Shown: positions 24,962 through 33,697, counted from the stretch's first letter. The stretch: 34,318 bases of DNA from an uncultured Lachnospiraceae bacterium (GCA_947625465.1 CANQOK010000028.1:1-34318); one strand, 5' to 3'. The notes: generated by a model from the sequence alone, not told the origin. Numbers and translations: made by a program.

Positions 24962-26254
24962 TTAAAAACGGCTGCCGTCTTCCGCATCCGTATAAATATA
25001 ATCATTCAGCACCGGCTGCAGTCCCTGGGCACAGATAGCGTCATACATTTCATCAAAACTTCTGCTGTCGGCGATCTCAAACTGCTCGTCTCCGGCCGCC
25101 GCTTCCTCTTTTCCGCTGTACTTGGCTTCGTGGTCGCCGATTCCCGTACTGACGCCTGCAGATACCTTCGTGGCCGCGATCCGGATGATCCCGTTTCGGA
25201 ACCGGGCATTTTCCCGGGAAGAAACCGTAATGCCCGCAAAAGGCAGAAAAATCCGGTATGCACACAAGATCTGGCACAGCTGCTTCTCATGCACGTCCCG
25301 CGGATTGATCTTTTCATTGTTGATAATCGGCCGAAGCCTCGGACAGGACAACGACATTTCCGCATGGGGATATTTCCGCTGCAGATAATATACGTGCAGC
25401 CCGGTCGCCAATGCGTCTTTTCGGAAATCGTCCAGTCCCAGCAATGCCGAAAATCCCACGCCGCGCATACCGCCGCGCAGGGCGCGTTCCTGTGCTTCAA
25501 ACCGGTAAGGCCATACCCGCTTGTGTCCCATCAGATGCAGGGTTTCGTATTTGTCAGGGTTATAGGTTTCCTGAAAAACCGTGATATAATCCGCGCCGCA
25601 CTGATGCAGATACGCGTACTCATCCGCATTGACCGGATAGATCTCCAGCCCTACATTCCGGAAATATTTCCGTGCCAGTTTACACGCTTCTCCGATATAG
25701 TTCAAATCGCTCATTTTGCGGCTTTCTCCAGTCAGCATCAATATTTCTTCGATGCCGGAATCCGCGATCACTTTCATTTCCCGCTCGATCTCTTCCATGG
25801 TCAGCTTTTTCCGGTGAATCTGATTATAGCAGTTAAATCCGCAGTAAATACAATAGTTTTCACAATAGTTGGCAATGTAAAGCGGCGTAAATATGTAGAC
25901 ACTGTTTCCGAAATGTTTTCTGGTTTCCAACTGTGCTTTTTCGGCCATTTGTTCCAGAAACGGCAATGCTGCCGGAGACAGCAGGGCTTTAAAATCTTCA
26001 ATCGTGCAGGTATCGTGGCTTAGTGCCGCCGCCACATCCGCAGCAGTATATCTGTCATAATCATACGCCGCGGTCTGCGCCATCACACGTTCCCGTACAT
26101 CGGACTGGATCTGTTCCATTCCCTCCATATAGGCCATATGGTCGGTCCGGCTGGACGGATCCTGTTCCAGCCTGCGCTTTTTTTCCAGAGCCTCGCCCGT
26201 TAACGCACTGTTTTCAATCAAAAACTGATTCTCTTCCATAAGCTGATTCTCCAT
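24962..26254 (-). CDS. thiH: 2-iminoacetate synthase ThiH
   Basis: This radical SAM enzyme cleaves tyrosine to give dehydroglycine (2-iminoacetate) for thiazole formation; anaerobes use it in place of glycine oxidase ThiO. The iron-sulfur cluster motif is C131-x3-C135-x2-C138 (CENYCIYCGF). Further ThiH landmarks are ILMLTGESRK, VGLEIYPVNADEYAYL, GADYITVFQETYNPDKY and RGVGFSALLGL. The protein has 430 residues and a C-terminal region with SRENARFRN and KVSAGVSTGIGDH. The ATG follows GGGAG by 7 bases, and thiG ends two bases upstream, so translation is coupled. The presence of ThiH fits an anaerobic organism. Confidence 0.96.
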   Translation of the reverse strand: MENQLMEENQFLIENSALTGEALEKKRRLEQDPSSRTDHMAYMEGMEQIQSDVRERVMAQTAAYDYDRYTAADVAAALSHDTCTIEDFKALLSPAALPFLEQMAEKAQLETRKHFGNSVYIFTPLYIANYCENYCIYCGFNCYNQIHRKKLTMEEIEREMKVIADSGIEEILMLTGESRKMSDLNYIGEACKLARKYFRNVGLEIYPVNADEYAYLHQCGADYITVFQETYNPDKYETLHLMGHKRVWPYRFEAQERALRGGMRGVGFSALLGLDDFRKDALATGLHVYYLQRKYPHAEMSLSCPRLRPIINNEKINPRDVHEKQLCQILCAYRIFLPFAGITVSSRENARFRNGIIRIAATKVSAGVSTGIGDHEAKYSGKEEAAAGDEQFEIADSRSFDEMYDAICAQGLQPVLNDYIYTDAEDGSRF

Positions 26255-26256
26255 CT

Positions 26257-27024
26257 CTAATCTCCCAAAAATCCGGTCAGCGGATCGGAGGCTTCGCTGC
26301 CTCTCTGCAGTACCCGTCCCATACCGGTCAGATATGCGGTTCTTCCTGCTTCAATGGCCTTCTTAAAAGCGCCTGCCATTGCCGGGATATCACCCGCCGT
26401 AGCGATCGCCGTATTTGCCATAATGGCAGCCGCGCCCATTTCCATTGCCTCACAGGCCTGAGAAGGACGTCCGATCCCCGCATCTACAATAATCGGCAGT
26501 TCAATCTCATCGATCAGAATCTGGATAAATTCTTTGGTTGCCAGTCCTTTATTGGAACCGATCGGAGCCGCTAACGGCATGATACACGCGGCGCCTGCAG
26601 CTGCCAGACTCCGTGCCACATTCAGATCCGGGTACATATACGGCATGACTACATAGCCTTCCTTCGCAAGGATCTCCGTAGCCCTGATCGTCTCATAATT
26701 ATCCGGCAGCAGATATTTGGAATCCCGCATGATCTCAATTTTCACGAAATCACCGCAGCCCATTTCCCGTGCCAGATGCGCGATCCGTACCGCTTCCTCC
26801 GCTGTTCTGGCGCCGGACGTATTGGGCAGAAGCGTAACCCCCTCCGGAATATAGTCCAGAATATTTTCCTCCTTCTTCGTATTGGCTCTGCGCAGCGCCA
26901 ACGTAATGATTTCCGCGCCTGCGTCCTCAATCGCTGCCTTGATCAGACTCAGATTGTATTTCCCCGAGCCCAGAATAAAACGGGACGTAAATTCATGTCC
27001 GCCTAAAGTAAATGTATCCTTCAT
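26257..27024 (-). CDS. thiG: Thiazole synthase ThiG
   Basis: ThiG builds the thiazole phosphate carboxylate from 1-deoxy-xylulose 5-phosphate, dehydroglycine and ThiS thiocarboxylate. From the preferred start it has 255 residues, normal for the family. Landmarks are the N-terminal [12 protein letters not shown], the catalytic Lys in [55 protein letters not shown] and [15 protein letters not shown]. An ATG at 27036 overlaps the ribosome binding site; the ATG at 27024 lies 5 bases after GGAGG. It is separated from thiS by about 180 bases filled with repeats, and it abuts thiH. Confidence 0.96.
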   Translation of the reverse strand: MKDTFTLGGHEFTSRFILGSGKYNLSLIKAAIEDAGAEIITLALRRANTKKEENILDYIPEGVTLLPNTSGARTAEEAVRIAHLAREMGCGDFVKIEIMRDSKYLLPDNYETIRATEILAKEGYVVMPYMYPDLNVARSLAAAGAACIMPLAAPIGSNKGLATKEFIQILIDEIELPIIVDAGIGRPSQACEAMEMGAAAIMANTAIATAGDIPAMAGAFKKAIEAGRTAYLTGMGRVLQRGSEASDPLTGFLGD

Positions 27025-27040
27025 GATTACCTCCATTCCA

Positions 27041-27202
27041 AAAATCTTTTCGCTTTTTTCCGAGTTTGCTCACGCAAACTCGCCATGTGAAACCTTAGAA
27101 AATCTTTTCGCTTTTTTTTTCGAGTTTGCTTGCGCAAACTCGCCAGGCGAAACCTTAGATTTTCTTAGGCGTATGCTTTTCTACGCCTTAGAAAATCTTT
27201 TC
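27041..27202. repeat. Intergenic repeat cluster with hairpins between thiS and thiG
   Basis: Two near-identical direct repeats of 58 and 60 bases (27041-27098 and 27099-27158) each begin AAAATCTTTTCGC and end AACCTTAG. Each contains a perfect 9-bp hairpin, CGAGTTTGC paired with GCAAACTCG, at 27061-27082 and 27121-27142. A third, inverted part (27158-27196) forms a longer stem of about 15 bp with one mismatch. A partial repeat start follows at 27189. The T-runs lie before the hairpins on the plus strand, so these are not ordinary terminators in either direction. In the thi transcript they would form three consecutive hairpins with A-rich linkers. Confidence 0.8.
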
Positions 27203-27205
27203 GCC

Positions 27206-27403
27206 TTAGCCACCTCCTACAAACCGCACCACTTCTATCGTATCTCCGTCCTGGATCACCCGTTCTTCAAACGTGGCCTTCGGCACGATCTCTCCGTTGC
27301 ATTCTACCGCCACATATCTGCCGGGATATCCGTGCTCCGTCAGATAGTCCAGAATGGTTTTTCCTGCGGCATCCGCTGCCTGTTCTCCGTTGACTGTTAC
27401 CAT
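27206..27403 (-). CDS. thiS: Sulfur carrier protein ThiS
   Basis: ThiS is the small ubiquitin-like protein that carries sulfur as a C-terminal thiocarboxylate to ThiG. It has 65 residues with the beta-grasp pattern MVTVNGEQ, TILDYLTEHGY, YVAVECNGEIVPK and GDTIEVVRFVGGG. The Gly-Gly terminus needed for adenylation is present, with one extra Gly. The ATG follows AAAGGAG by 6 bases. It is first in the thi operon. The adenylyltransferase gene thiF is not in the window, so ThiS activation must depend on an enzyme encoded elsewhere. Confidence 0.93.
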   Translation of the reverse strand: MVTVNGEQAADAAGKTILDYLTEHGYPGRYVAVECNGEIVPKATFEERVIQDGDTIEVVRFVGGG

Positions 27404-27582
27404 CTTGCTCTCCTTTCTTCCTCTCGCAAAGCGTTATCTCTTCCCCTTACGCTCGTGCGCATCTCCACGGCTCATACTCCGCGTTATGATTACGGATTGC
27501 TTCGCGGCTTACCGCTCTCGCAATCCTGCCTGCCATTCGGGTTCCATGGGGCCCCTTTTTGCAGACTTATGACGCTGTAATC
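27404..27582 (-). other. Structured leader upstream of thiS
   Basis: This gap of about 180 bases holds no gene that I can support. On the minus strand it contains a hairpin in which GGATTGC pairs with GCAATCC around an inner GCGG/CCGC stem (27496-27528 on the plus strand). A G-rich tract that reads AAAAAGGGGCCCC on the minus strand lies upstream. I looked for the thiamine pyrophosphate riboswitch core (CUGAGA with the later ACCUGAUCUGG element) and did not see it. No clear promoter is visible either. A 13-codon frame (MSRGDAHERKGKR) occurs at about 27450 but has no spaced ribosome binding site. Confidence 0.4.
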
Positions 27583-27634
27583 AAAAAAAAGACCGCATGA
27601 AAGAGACACCCGAGGTGGTGTCCCCCTTCATGCG
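27583..27634 (-). terminator. Rho-independent terminator after the YhgE/Pip gene
   Basis: A long hairpin (outer arms CGCATGAA 27594-27601 and TTCATGCG 27627-27634, inner arms around GACACC/GGTGTC) is followed on the minus strand by a run of eight T (27590-27583). It lies about 60 bases after the YhgE/Pip stop and insulates that gene from the thi operon. Confidence 0.85.
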
Positions 27635-27691
27635 ATCCGAAAATCTACACTCTTTCGTTATTATATAAGTTCAAAGCGAAAATGTCAAGTT

Positions 27692-30640
27692 TTATTCCAA
27701 AGCCTCTTTCGCTCTGCTTTTCTTCACAAATCCGATCAGCAGCAGTCCCGCGAAGATCACGCCCATAAGAACCATGAACAAAACATCAGGTACAATGCTC
27801 TGTCCGGAAGCAATCCCGCTTCTGAAGCCGTGTACCGCATAGCTGAATGGCAGGAACGGATTGATGATCTGATAAAACGCTGAGGAAAGTTCCTTCGGAT
27901 ACGTACCGGCGCATCCGCTTAACTGAATAACCATGATCACCAGCAGCAAGAAATCTCCCAATAATCCAAGGAAATAGTTCGCTGTATATTCCAGGATCAG
28001 GAACGCTATGGAAGAAAGCGAAGCGATCAGCAGTATCGTGCCCAGATAACGCGGTTCAAATCCGTTAAACAGCATCAGCGCAAATACCATGATAAACGCC
28101 TGAATAACTGCCAGTACACAGAGCTCTGCGATCTGTTTTCCCCATTCCGCGGCAGGACGTCCGTTTATCTTCTTTTTATTGGGGTCCAGAATGACGCAGA
28201 ACGCCAGTCCTGATACCCACAGGCCTACCGCCATCATGTAGGCTGCCATCGCGTTGCCGTTGGTCGGAACAGAAGTCTCAAAACTCTCTTCCGCATCGAT
28301 CGGCGACGCGAACATTTCCAGATTTGCCGTACCGGCATTGATCGAAGTTACCTTATCCTGCCCTTCTGTCAGCGCAGTTTTCAATTCTGAAGCACCGTCC
28401 TCCAACGCGCCGATCCCGTCGCCAAGTGTTACGGAACCGTCTGCAAGCTGGGAAGCGCCGTCATTGAGCTGCGCTGCGCCGTCGGTAAGCTGTCCGGCGC
28501 CGCTTACTAATTCCCCGTTATTAGAGGTAAGCGCGACAGCGCCGTCATATAACTGCTGGGAACCGTCCTTTAATTGCGCTACGCCTGCTGTCAAAGAGGA
28601 AGAAAGGGTATTCATACCGTTCTTCAGGTCGGCGGCTCCGTTGATCAATGTATCGGAATTTGAATCGATTGTTTTTAAACCTGCATCGAGTTCTTTTATG
28701 CCGCCCGACAATTCCGCCGCGCCGTTTTTCAGCGCTTCCGAATTGCTGTCGAGTTTTTCTCCCCCTGCAGAGAGAGCTGTTACTCCGTCGTCCAGCTGGG
28801 AAAATCCGTCGTTAATCTTCTGATTATTGAATACCAGTTCATCCAGTCCGTTTTTCAGATCAGCGGCTCCGGATACATAGGCGGTAATTCCCGCTGAAAG
28901 CTGTCCGGCACCTTCCGCAAGCGTTTTTATGCCTTCATTTTCTGCGGACACTGCCTGAATCAGACCCATTGTCTCCGCTGTTTCTCCCTCCAATGCCTTC
29001 TGTACGGCAAGCAGGCTGTCCTGCAACTTTGTGACTGCGTCGCCTGCAGCCGGAAGCAGCTGCTCTGCGCTTGCCTGCAGCTTCCCGACCTCGGTTTTCA
29101 ACGTATCAAGGGAAGCGGTGAACTGAGAAATACCGTCCTTTGAGTCGTTCATTCCTTCAAGTTCCTTTCCTACCGCTGAGAGATTTTCTCCGCAATCGCT
29201 GATCGAAGCGGAAAGATTCTGAAAATTCGGATCCTCTGCAAGTTCAGGATGGTTTTTAAGAAGCAACGCCAGATTCTTAGCAGTATTTTCAAGGTTTCCC
29301 TGCATTTTCTGCGCCTGTCCGCCTATATTCTGCGCTGCCGTGCTGATATTCTGCACCGCCTGCCCGATCGAAGCGGTGTCCATTGCGGAAACTGCCGCAT
29401 TAAGGCTGCTGACTCCATTCTGAAATTGGAAAAGACCAGCTGTCAGTGTCTCTAACCGCTCTTTCTGTTCCTTGGAAAGTCCACTGTCAAGCTGTGCTGA
29501 AAGCTTCTGCAGTCCATCTAAAATCTTTCCGCTTACAGCAACAAGTTCCTTTGTACCGGCGGCCGCCTGTGCAGAGCCTTCCAGAAGCGCAGCATTATTT
29601 TCTACCAGCTGCGCAGCTCCCGCATCCGCCGATACGACGCCGGTGATATAATCCGCTGTTCCTGCGGAAAAAGAACGCATTCCTTCGGAAAGCTGACGGA
29701 TTCCAGCTGTCAGTTGTGCCGTACCTGTTACATATTCATTGATGCCGCTCAATAACACCGGCGTATTCGAGGCCAGTTTCTCTGATCCTGCCGCCGCCTG
29801 CTGTACGCCGGCACAATATTCGTTCAGACCCGTACTTAGTGTTGCAGATCCGTCCGAAAGCTGTTTGGTGCCGCTTTTTGCGGAAGACGAAAGTTCATCC
29901 ATCCCGTCATTGAGCTGATCGGCTCCGTCTTTTAGACTCACCGCACCTTGCGTATAAGCGCTGATCCCTTCGACAAGCGTCTGCGCACCGTTCTCAAATG
30001 TAAGCGTACTGTCTGCAAGCAGCTGCAGATTTTCTGTGATCCTGGCATTGCCGTCATCCAGCTGTTTCACGCCGTCACTGATCTGACCGGCTCCTTCGGC
30101 GGCATCTCCGAATCCGTCGCCGACCGTGCCGAGCTGTTCAAAGACCGTTTCCGCATAACTCTCAGTTACACTTGCCGAAATCTCTTTTTCAATTTTTGCC
30201 ATTGCCGATTCACTCATCTTGGAAGCAATATAATTGGTTCCGGGATTCGTGGAATAATTAAGCTGCATTTTTTTCGGCTGTTCATCCAGCAGCGTCGCCG
30301 CATTTGCGGAAAAATCCTCCGGAATGGAGATCACCATATAATAGCTGCCTTCCGCAAGCCCTTCTTCCGCTTCGCTCTGGCTGACAAAATGAAAGTCCAA
30401 AGATTGCTTTTCCTTCAGCTTTTCAACCATCGCATTTCCGATTGCAAGCTCTTTTCCGTTACTTTCCGCCGGTATGTCGGCATTTACAATCGCAACGGGA
30501 AGCGAATCCACATTTCCGTAAGGATCCCACATCGATCCCAGAAACAAGGTCGTATAAATGGTCGGAATAAATAAAATGCCGATCATCGCAATCGTTTTGA
30601 AATGCTTTTTAAAAAAACTTTGTTTGTTACCCGATGTCAT
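27692..30640 (-). CDS. YhgE/Pip domain membrane protein
   Basis: This is a 982-residue protein of the YhgE/Pip family, whose members include phage infection protein (Pip) of lactococci and relatives of the type VII secretion factor EsaA/YueB. It has one N-terminal span (about residues 14-33) and a conserved extracellular start (GNVDSLPVAIVNAD). A very long exterior of about 740 residues follows, with many copies of a degenerate QLxDGAxxLxxG heptad-like repeat expected to form extended coiled coils. About five or six spans lie near the C terminus (from about 800). The ATG follows AAAGGAGG. It is a single gene between the copper operon and the thi operon, ended by a strong terminator. Role: an envelope protein that could serve as a phage receptor or in secretion. 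No type VII secretion genes are in the window. Confidence 0.92.
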   Translation of the reverse strand: MTSGNKQSFFKKHFKTIAMIGILFIPTIYTTLFLGSMWDPYGNVDSLPVAIVNADIPAESNGKELAIGNAMVEKLKEKQSLDFHFVSQSEAEEGLAEGSYYMVISIPEDFSANAATLLDEQPKKMQLNYSTNPGTNYIASKMSESAMAKIEKEISASVTESYAETVFEQLGTVGDGFGDAAEGAGQISDGVKQLDDGNARITENLQLLADSTLTFENGAQTLVEGISAYTQGAVSLKDGADQLNDGMDELSSSAKSGTKQLSDGSATLSTGLNEYCAGVQQAAAGSEKLASNTPVLLSGINEYVTGTAQLTAGIRQLSEGMRSFSAGTADYITGVVSADAGAAQLVENNAALLEGSAQAAAGTKELVAVSGKILDGLQKLSAQLDSGLSKEQKERLETLTAGLFQFQNGVSSLNAAVSAMDTASIGQAVQNISTAAQNIGGQAQKMQGNLENTAKNLALLLKNHPELAEDPNFQNLSASISDCGENLSAVGKELEGMNDSKDGISQFTASLDTLKTEVGKLQASAEQLLPAAGDAVTKLQDSLLAVQKALEGETAETMGLIQAVSAENEGIKTLAEGAGQLSAGITAYVSGAADLKNGLDELVFNNQKINDGFSQLDDGVTALSAGGEKLDSNSEALKNGAAELSGGIKELDAGLKTIDSNSDTLINGAADLKNGMNTLSSSLTAGVAQLKDGSQQLYDGAVALTSNNGELVSGAGQLTDGAAQLNDGASQLADGSVTLGDGIGALEDGASELKTALTEGQDKVTSINAGTANLEMFASPIDAEESFETSVPTNGNAMAAYMMAVGLWVSGLAFCVILDPNKKKINGRPAAEWGKQIAELCVLAVIQAFIMVFALMLFNGFEPRYLGTILLIASLSSIAFLILEYTANYFLGLLGDFLLLVIMVIQLSGCAGTYPKELSSAFYQIINPFLPFSYAVHGFRSGIASGQSIVPDVLFMVLMGVIFAGLLLIGFVKKSRAKEALE

Positions 30641-30758
30641 AAAGCACCCTCCTTTTGTTCCCGACTATTATACGCTTGAAGTGCATTTCGCGATATAGTC
30701 AAATCCCCTCAAATGTGGGATTTTTGGGCAAAACCCGGAAAGTGCCTGAAAATGATCC

Positions 30759-33269
30759 TTATTCTACGGAAACTACAGTATAATCTCTGTCTTCCACCGC
30801 TTTCTTTAAGACGTCATCCGCTACTGCTTCGCTCATCGTTACGATTGCGGTACCCTTTTCGTGGCTGACAACTGCCTCCGTCACGCCCGGTATTTCTTCC
30901 AGCGCCTTCTTTACGCTTGCCTCACAGTGTCCGCACATCATTCCCGTAATTTTCATTGTCTTTTCCATTTCTTTCATTTCCTTTCTTTGCATGGATTTTT
31001 TCTTTTTTATTTTGTCCCGCTTACTGCTGCGGAGATCAAACAGATTTAATCGCAGCGCGTTGCTGACAACGCAGAAGCTGGATAAGCTCATGGCGGCGGC
31101 TCCGAACATCGGATTCAGTTCCCAGCCCCAGATCGGATACCATACGCCTGCTGCCAGCGGAATCCCGATAATATTATAAATAAATGCCCAGAACAGATTT
31201 TCATGGATATTGCGCAGCACGGCGCGGCTCAGCCGGATGGCTGCCGGCACATCGGCCAGACTGCTTTTCATCAGAACCACATCCGCCGCTTCCAGCGCCA
31301 CATCTGTCCCTGCTCCAATGGCGATCCCGATATCGGCTCTGGTCAGTGCGGGCGCATCATTGATGCCGTCCCCGACCATAGCGGTTTTTCCTTCTGCTTC
31401 CAGCCTGCGGATCACCTGCTCTTTTCCGTCCGGTTTTACGTTGGCAACGACTTCATCTACGCCAACCTGTCTGCCGATGGCGTTCGCTGTCCGTTCGTTG
31501 TCGCCGGTCAGCATCACGACACGGATCCCCATACCTTTCAGTTCCCGGATCGCCTGCGTGCTGTCCTCTTTTACCACGTCAGCGACTGCGATCACGCCCG
31601 CGAACTGTCCGTTTTTCGCAAAAAACAGCGGGGTCTTTCCAGCCTCTGCCAGTTTGCCTGCCTTTGCTTCCATATCCGGCGGGATTTCTGCCGACTGCCG
31701 GATAAATGAAGCATTTCCGCCAAAAACCGAAACGCCGTCTGCGATACCGCTCAGCCCGTTTCCGGCTGCTGCCCGGAAGTCTTCCACTGCTTCCGTCGTA
31801 ACACCCTTTTCATTTCCATAGTCCAGAACTGCCCTTGCCAACGGATGTTCACTCTTTGCCTCCAATGCATACGCCAACTTGAGCAAAGTTTCTTCTGTAA
31901 AGCCTTCTGCCGGGATCAGATCCGTTACCGCCGGTTCTCCTTTGGTAATGGTCCCGGTCTTATCTAACGCGATCACATCAATTTTTCCCGCCATCTCCAA
32001 AGAAACCGCGTTTTTAAATAAGATTCCGTTTTTCGCGCCAACGCCGTTTCCGACCATAATCGCCACCGGCGTCGCGAGTCCCAGGGCGCAGGGGCAGCTG
32101 ATCACCAGTACCGCGATCCCTCTGGAAATAGCAAATCCGAGGGAAGCGCCGGTCAGCATCCAGATCAGAAACGTAAGCGCCGCAATTCCGATCACAACCG
32201 GTACAAATACACCGGACACCTGATCCGCCACCTTTGCGATCGGCGCTTTAGTCGCCGCCGCGTCGCTGACCATCTGAATGATCTGGGAAAGTGTTGTATC
32301 TTCTCCCACTCGGGTTGCCTCACAGGTCAAAAATCCGGATCGGTTGATCGTAGCTGCCGAAACCGCATCGCCAATCTCTTTATCCACCGGAATGCTTTCT
32401 CCGGTCAGCGCCGACTCATCCACTGCGCTGCTTCCGCTTATGATCACACCATCTACAGGGATACTGCCGCCCGGACGGACGACAAATACATCGCCTTTCT
32501 GCACCTGTTCAATGGGTACCTCGGTTTCTGTACCGTCCACCAGGAGCACCGCTGTTTTTGGAGCCAGATTCATCAGGCTTTTCAATGCATCCGTGGTTTT
32601 TCCTTTGGAACGCGCCTCCAGCATTTTCCCCAAGGTGATCAAGGTTAAGATCATGGCGGCTGATTCAAAATAAAAGTCGTGCATTCCGCTGTGCGCGGTC
32701 ATGTCCGCCATATCCGCCGCGGTCATGCGAAACAGTACATAGGTACTGTAACCGAACGCCGCGCCTGCTCCCAGAGCCACCAGGGTATCCATGTTGGGCG
32801 CTCTGTGCAGCAGACTGGTAAAGCCGCTGATAAAAAATTTCTGGTTGATCACCATAATCAGAATCGTCAGCAGCATCTGCAGCAGCCCGATCGCGATTCC
32901 GTTTCCGGAAAGCCATGCTGGCACCGGCCAGCCCCACATGGTATGTCCCATAGATACATACATCAGCGGGAGCAGAATACACAGAGAAATAAGCAGACGC
33001 CGTTTTAATTTCGGCGTTTCTCTGTCCGCCAGAGCATCCGCGTCCTCTTCCCTGCTCTGCTCTGTTTTCGCGCCTTTTTTGCTGGCGCCATATCCTGCCT
33101 GCCGCACCGCTTCTATGACTGCCGCGTCCGCTGCCGTTCCTTCCACACCCATGGAATTGGTCAGCAGACTCACCGACACTGCAGTCACGCCCGGCACCTT
33201 GCCCACTGCCTTTTCCACACGGGCGACGCAGGCGGCGCAGCTCATGCCTGTTACCTGATATTGTCGCAT
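30759..33269 (-). CDS. copA: Copper(I)-exporting P-type ATPase with N- and C-terminal metal-binding domains
   Basis: This is an 836-residue P1B-1 ATPase that exports Cu(I). The N-terminal HMA domain carries GMSCAAC (C11, C14). The transport region has the TGES loop ([12 protein letters not shown]), the membrane copper site C392-P-C394 (ISCPCALG), the phosphorylated D436 ([10 protein letters not shown]), [16 protein letters not shown], the YN motif (YNIIGIPL) and MSLSS in the last span, which together point to copper. After the last span comes a Lys-rich linker ([20 protein letters not shown]) and a second HMA domain with GMMCGHC, about 69 residues, the size of a free CopZ chaperone. It starts 9 bases after csoR, with AGGAGG straddling the csoR stop, so it is in the copper-inducible operon. 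An internal ATG at 30968 could also yield a free CopZ-like protein. Confidence 0.96.
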   Translation of the reverse strand: MRQYQVTGMSCAACVARVEKAVGKVPGVTAVSVSLLTNSMGVEGTAADAAVIEAVRQAGYGASKKGAKTEQSREEDADALADRETPKLKRRLLISLCILLPLMYVSMGHTMWGWPVPAWLSGNGIAIGLLQMLLTILIMVINQKFFISGFTSLLHRAPNMDTLVALGAGAAFGYSTYVLFRMTAADMADMTAHSGMHDFYFESAAMILTLITLGKMLEARSKGKTTDALKSLMNLAPKTAVLLVDGTETEVPIEQVQKGDVFVVRPGGSIPVDGVIISGSSAVDESALTGESIPVDKEIGDAVSAATINRSGFLTCEATRVGEDTTLSQIIQMVSDAAATKAPIAKVADQVSGVFVPVVIGIAALTFLIWMLTGASLGFAISRGIAVLVISCPCALGLATPVAIMVGNGVGAKNGILFKNAVSLEMAGKIDVIALDKTGTITKGEPAVTDLIPAEGFTEETLLKLAYALEAKSEHPLARAVLDYGNEKGVTTEAVEDFRAAAGNGLSGIADGVSVFGGNASFIRQSAEIPPDMEAKAGKLAEAGKTPLFFAKNGQFAGVIAVADVVKEDSTQAIRELKGMGIRVVMLTGDNERTANAIGRQVGVDEVVANVKPDGKEQVIRRLEAEGKTAMVGDGINDAPALTRADIGIAIGAGTDVALEAADVVLMKSSLADVPAAIRLSRAVLRNIHENLFWAFIYNIIGIPLAAGVWYPIWGWELNPMFGAAAMSLSSFCVVSNALRLNLFDLRSSKRDKIKKKKSMQRKEMKEMEKTMKITGMMCGHCEASVKKALEEIPGVTEAVVSHEKGTAIVTMSEAVADDVLKKAVEDRDYTVVSVE

Positions 33270-33278
33270 AGCTCCTCC

Positions 33279-33593
33279 TTATTTCATCAGCTTCTGCAGC
33301 GTAGATACCAATTCATCGATCACTTCATCTTTGCCGTCCCGGATATCGTCAGCCACGCAGGTCCGGATATGATTGGCAAGCAGTACCTTATTAAAACTGT
33401 TTAACGCCGCAGTAATCGCCGCCACCTGTCCCAGAATATCCACACAGTAAGCGCTCCGCTCTACCATTCCCCGTACGCCGCGCACCTGTCCTTCAATCCG
33501 ATTCAGACGATGGATCAGATCCTTGTACTCCGCTTCATCCCGCTCTTTTGTCTTTGCACAGTGACAGCATCCTGTTTGTTCCTGTTCTGCCAT
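33279..33593 (-). CDS. csoR: Copper-sensing repressor CsoR
   Basis: CsoR is a small helical DNA-binding repressor that lets go of its operator when it binds Cu(I). It has 104 residues. The copper ligands are present as C50 (SAYCVD), H75 and C79 (ANHIRTC), the defining Cys-His-Cys set. The family pattern HRLNRIEGQVRGVRGMVE is in helix 1. The N terminus carries an additional Cys-rich patch, TGCCHCAK (C9, C10, C12), not part of the usual ligand set. It is first in the copper operon, and an ideal operator overlaps its promoter. The frame and start are supported by the conserved N-terminal region. Confidence 0.95.
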   Translation of the reverse strand: MAEQEQTGCCHCAKTKERDEAEYKDLIHRLNRIEGQVRGVRGMVERSAYCVDILGQVAAITAALNSFNKVLLANHIRTCVADDIRDGKDEVIDELVSTLQKLMK

Positions 33594-33625
33594 TTCTTTG
33601 TCCTCTCTTCGGTTGATTCGTCTGT

Positions 33626-33654
33626 ATTATATACCCCCATGGGGTATATGTCAA
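33626..33654 (-). promoter_or_regulatory. csoR-copA promoter with CsoR operator in the spacer
   Basis: On the minus strand a perfect -35 TTGACA (33654-33649), a 17-base spacer and a perfect -10 TATAAT (33631-33626) are seen. The spacer and both flanks hold a palindrome, ATATACCCC-CAT-GGGGTATAT (33629-33649), which fits the known CsoR site TACCC-N4-GGGTA type. Repressor bound here would block RNA polymerase directly. Confidence 0.92.
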
Positions 33655-33697
33655 GGGATAAAAAACTGAAGTCTTCATTCCTTCTGCAAAATACTTA

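Noticed and set aside
24833-26023. A 396-codon plus-strand frame opposite thiH
   Set aside because: Its composition is that of a shadow frame, and thiH on the other strand has full radical SAM motifs.
27041-27202. CRISPR array
   Set aside because: Only two tandem 58-60 base units, with no unique spacers between short repeats and no cas genes.
27436-27477. A 13-codon frame (MSRGDAHERKGKR) in the thiS leader as a leader peptide gene
   Set aside because: GGAG lies only one base before its ATG, no other ribosome binding site is present, and the region reads more like a structured or repeated element.
27404-27582. TPP riboswitch upstream of thiS
   Set aside because: The expected conserved core elements could not be found by eye on the minus strand. 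A covariance search is the decisive test, so I list it as an open finding rather than a feature.
30667-30672. A TATAAT on the minus strand as the -10 of the YhgE/Pip promoter
   Set aside because: No acceptable -35 is found at 16-18 bases; the nearest TTGACT is 24 bases away.
30700-30723. Terminator after copA (AAATCCC/GGGATTT hairpin)
   Set aside because: The stem is short and the T-run is better on the plus strand, where no gene needs it.
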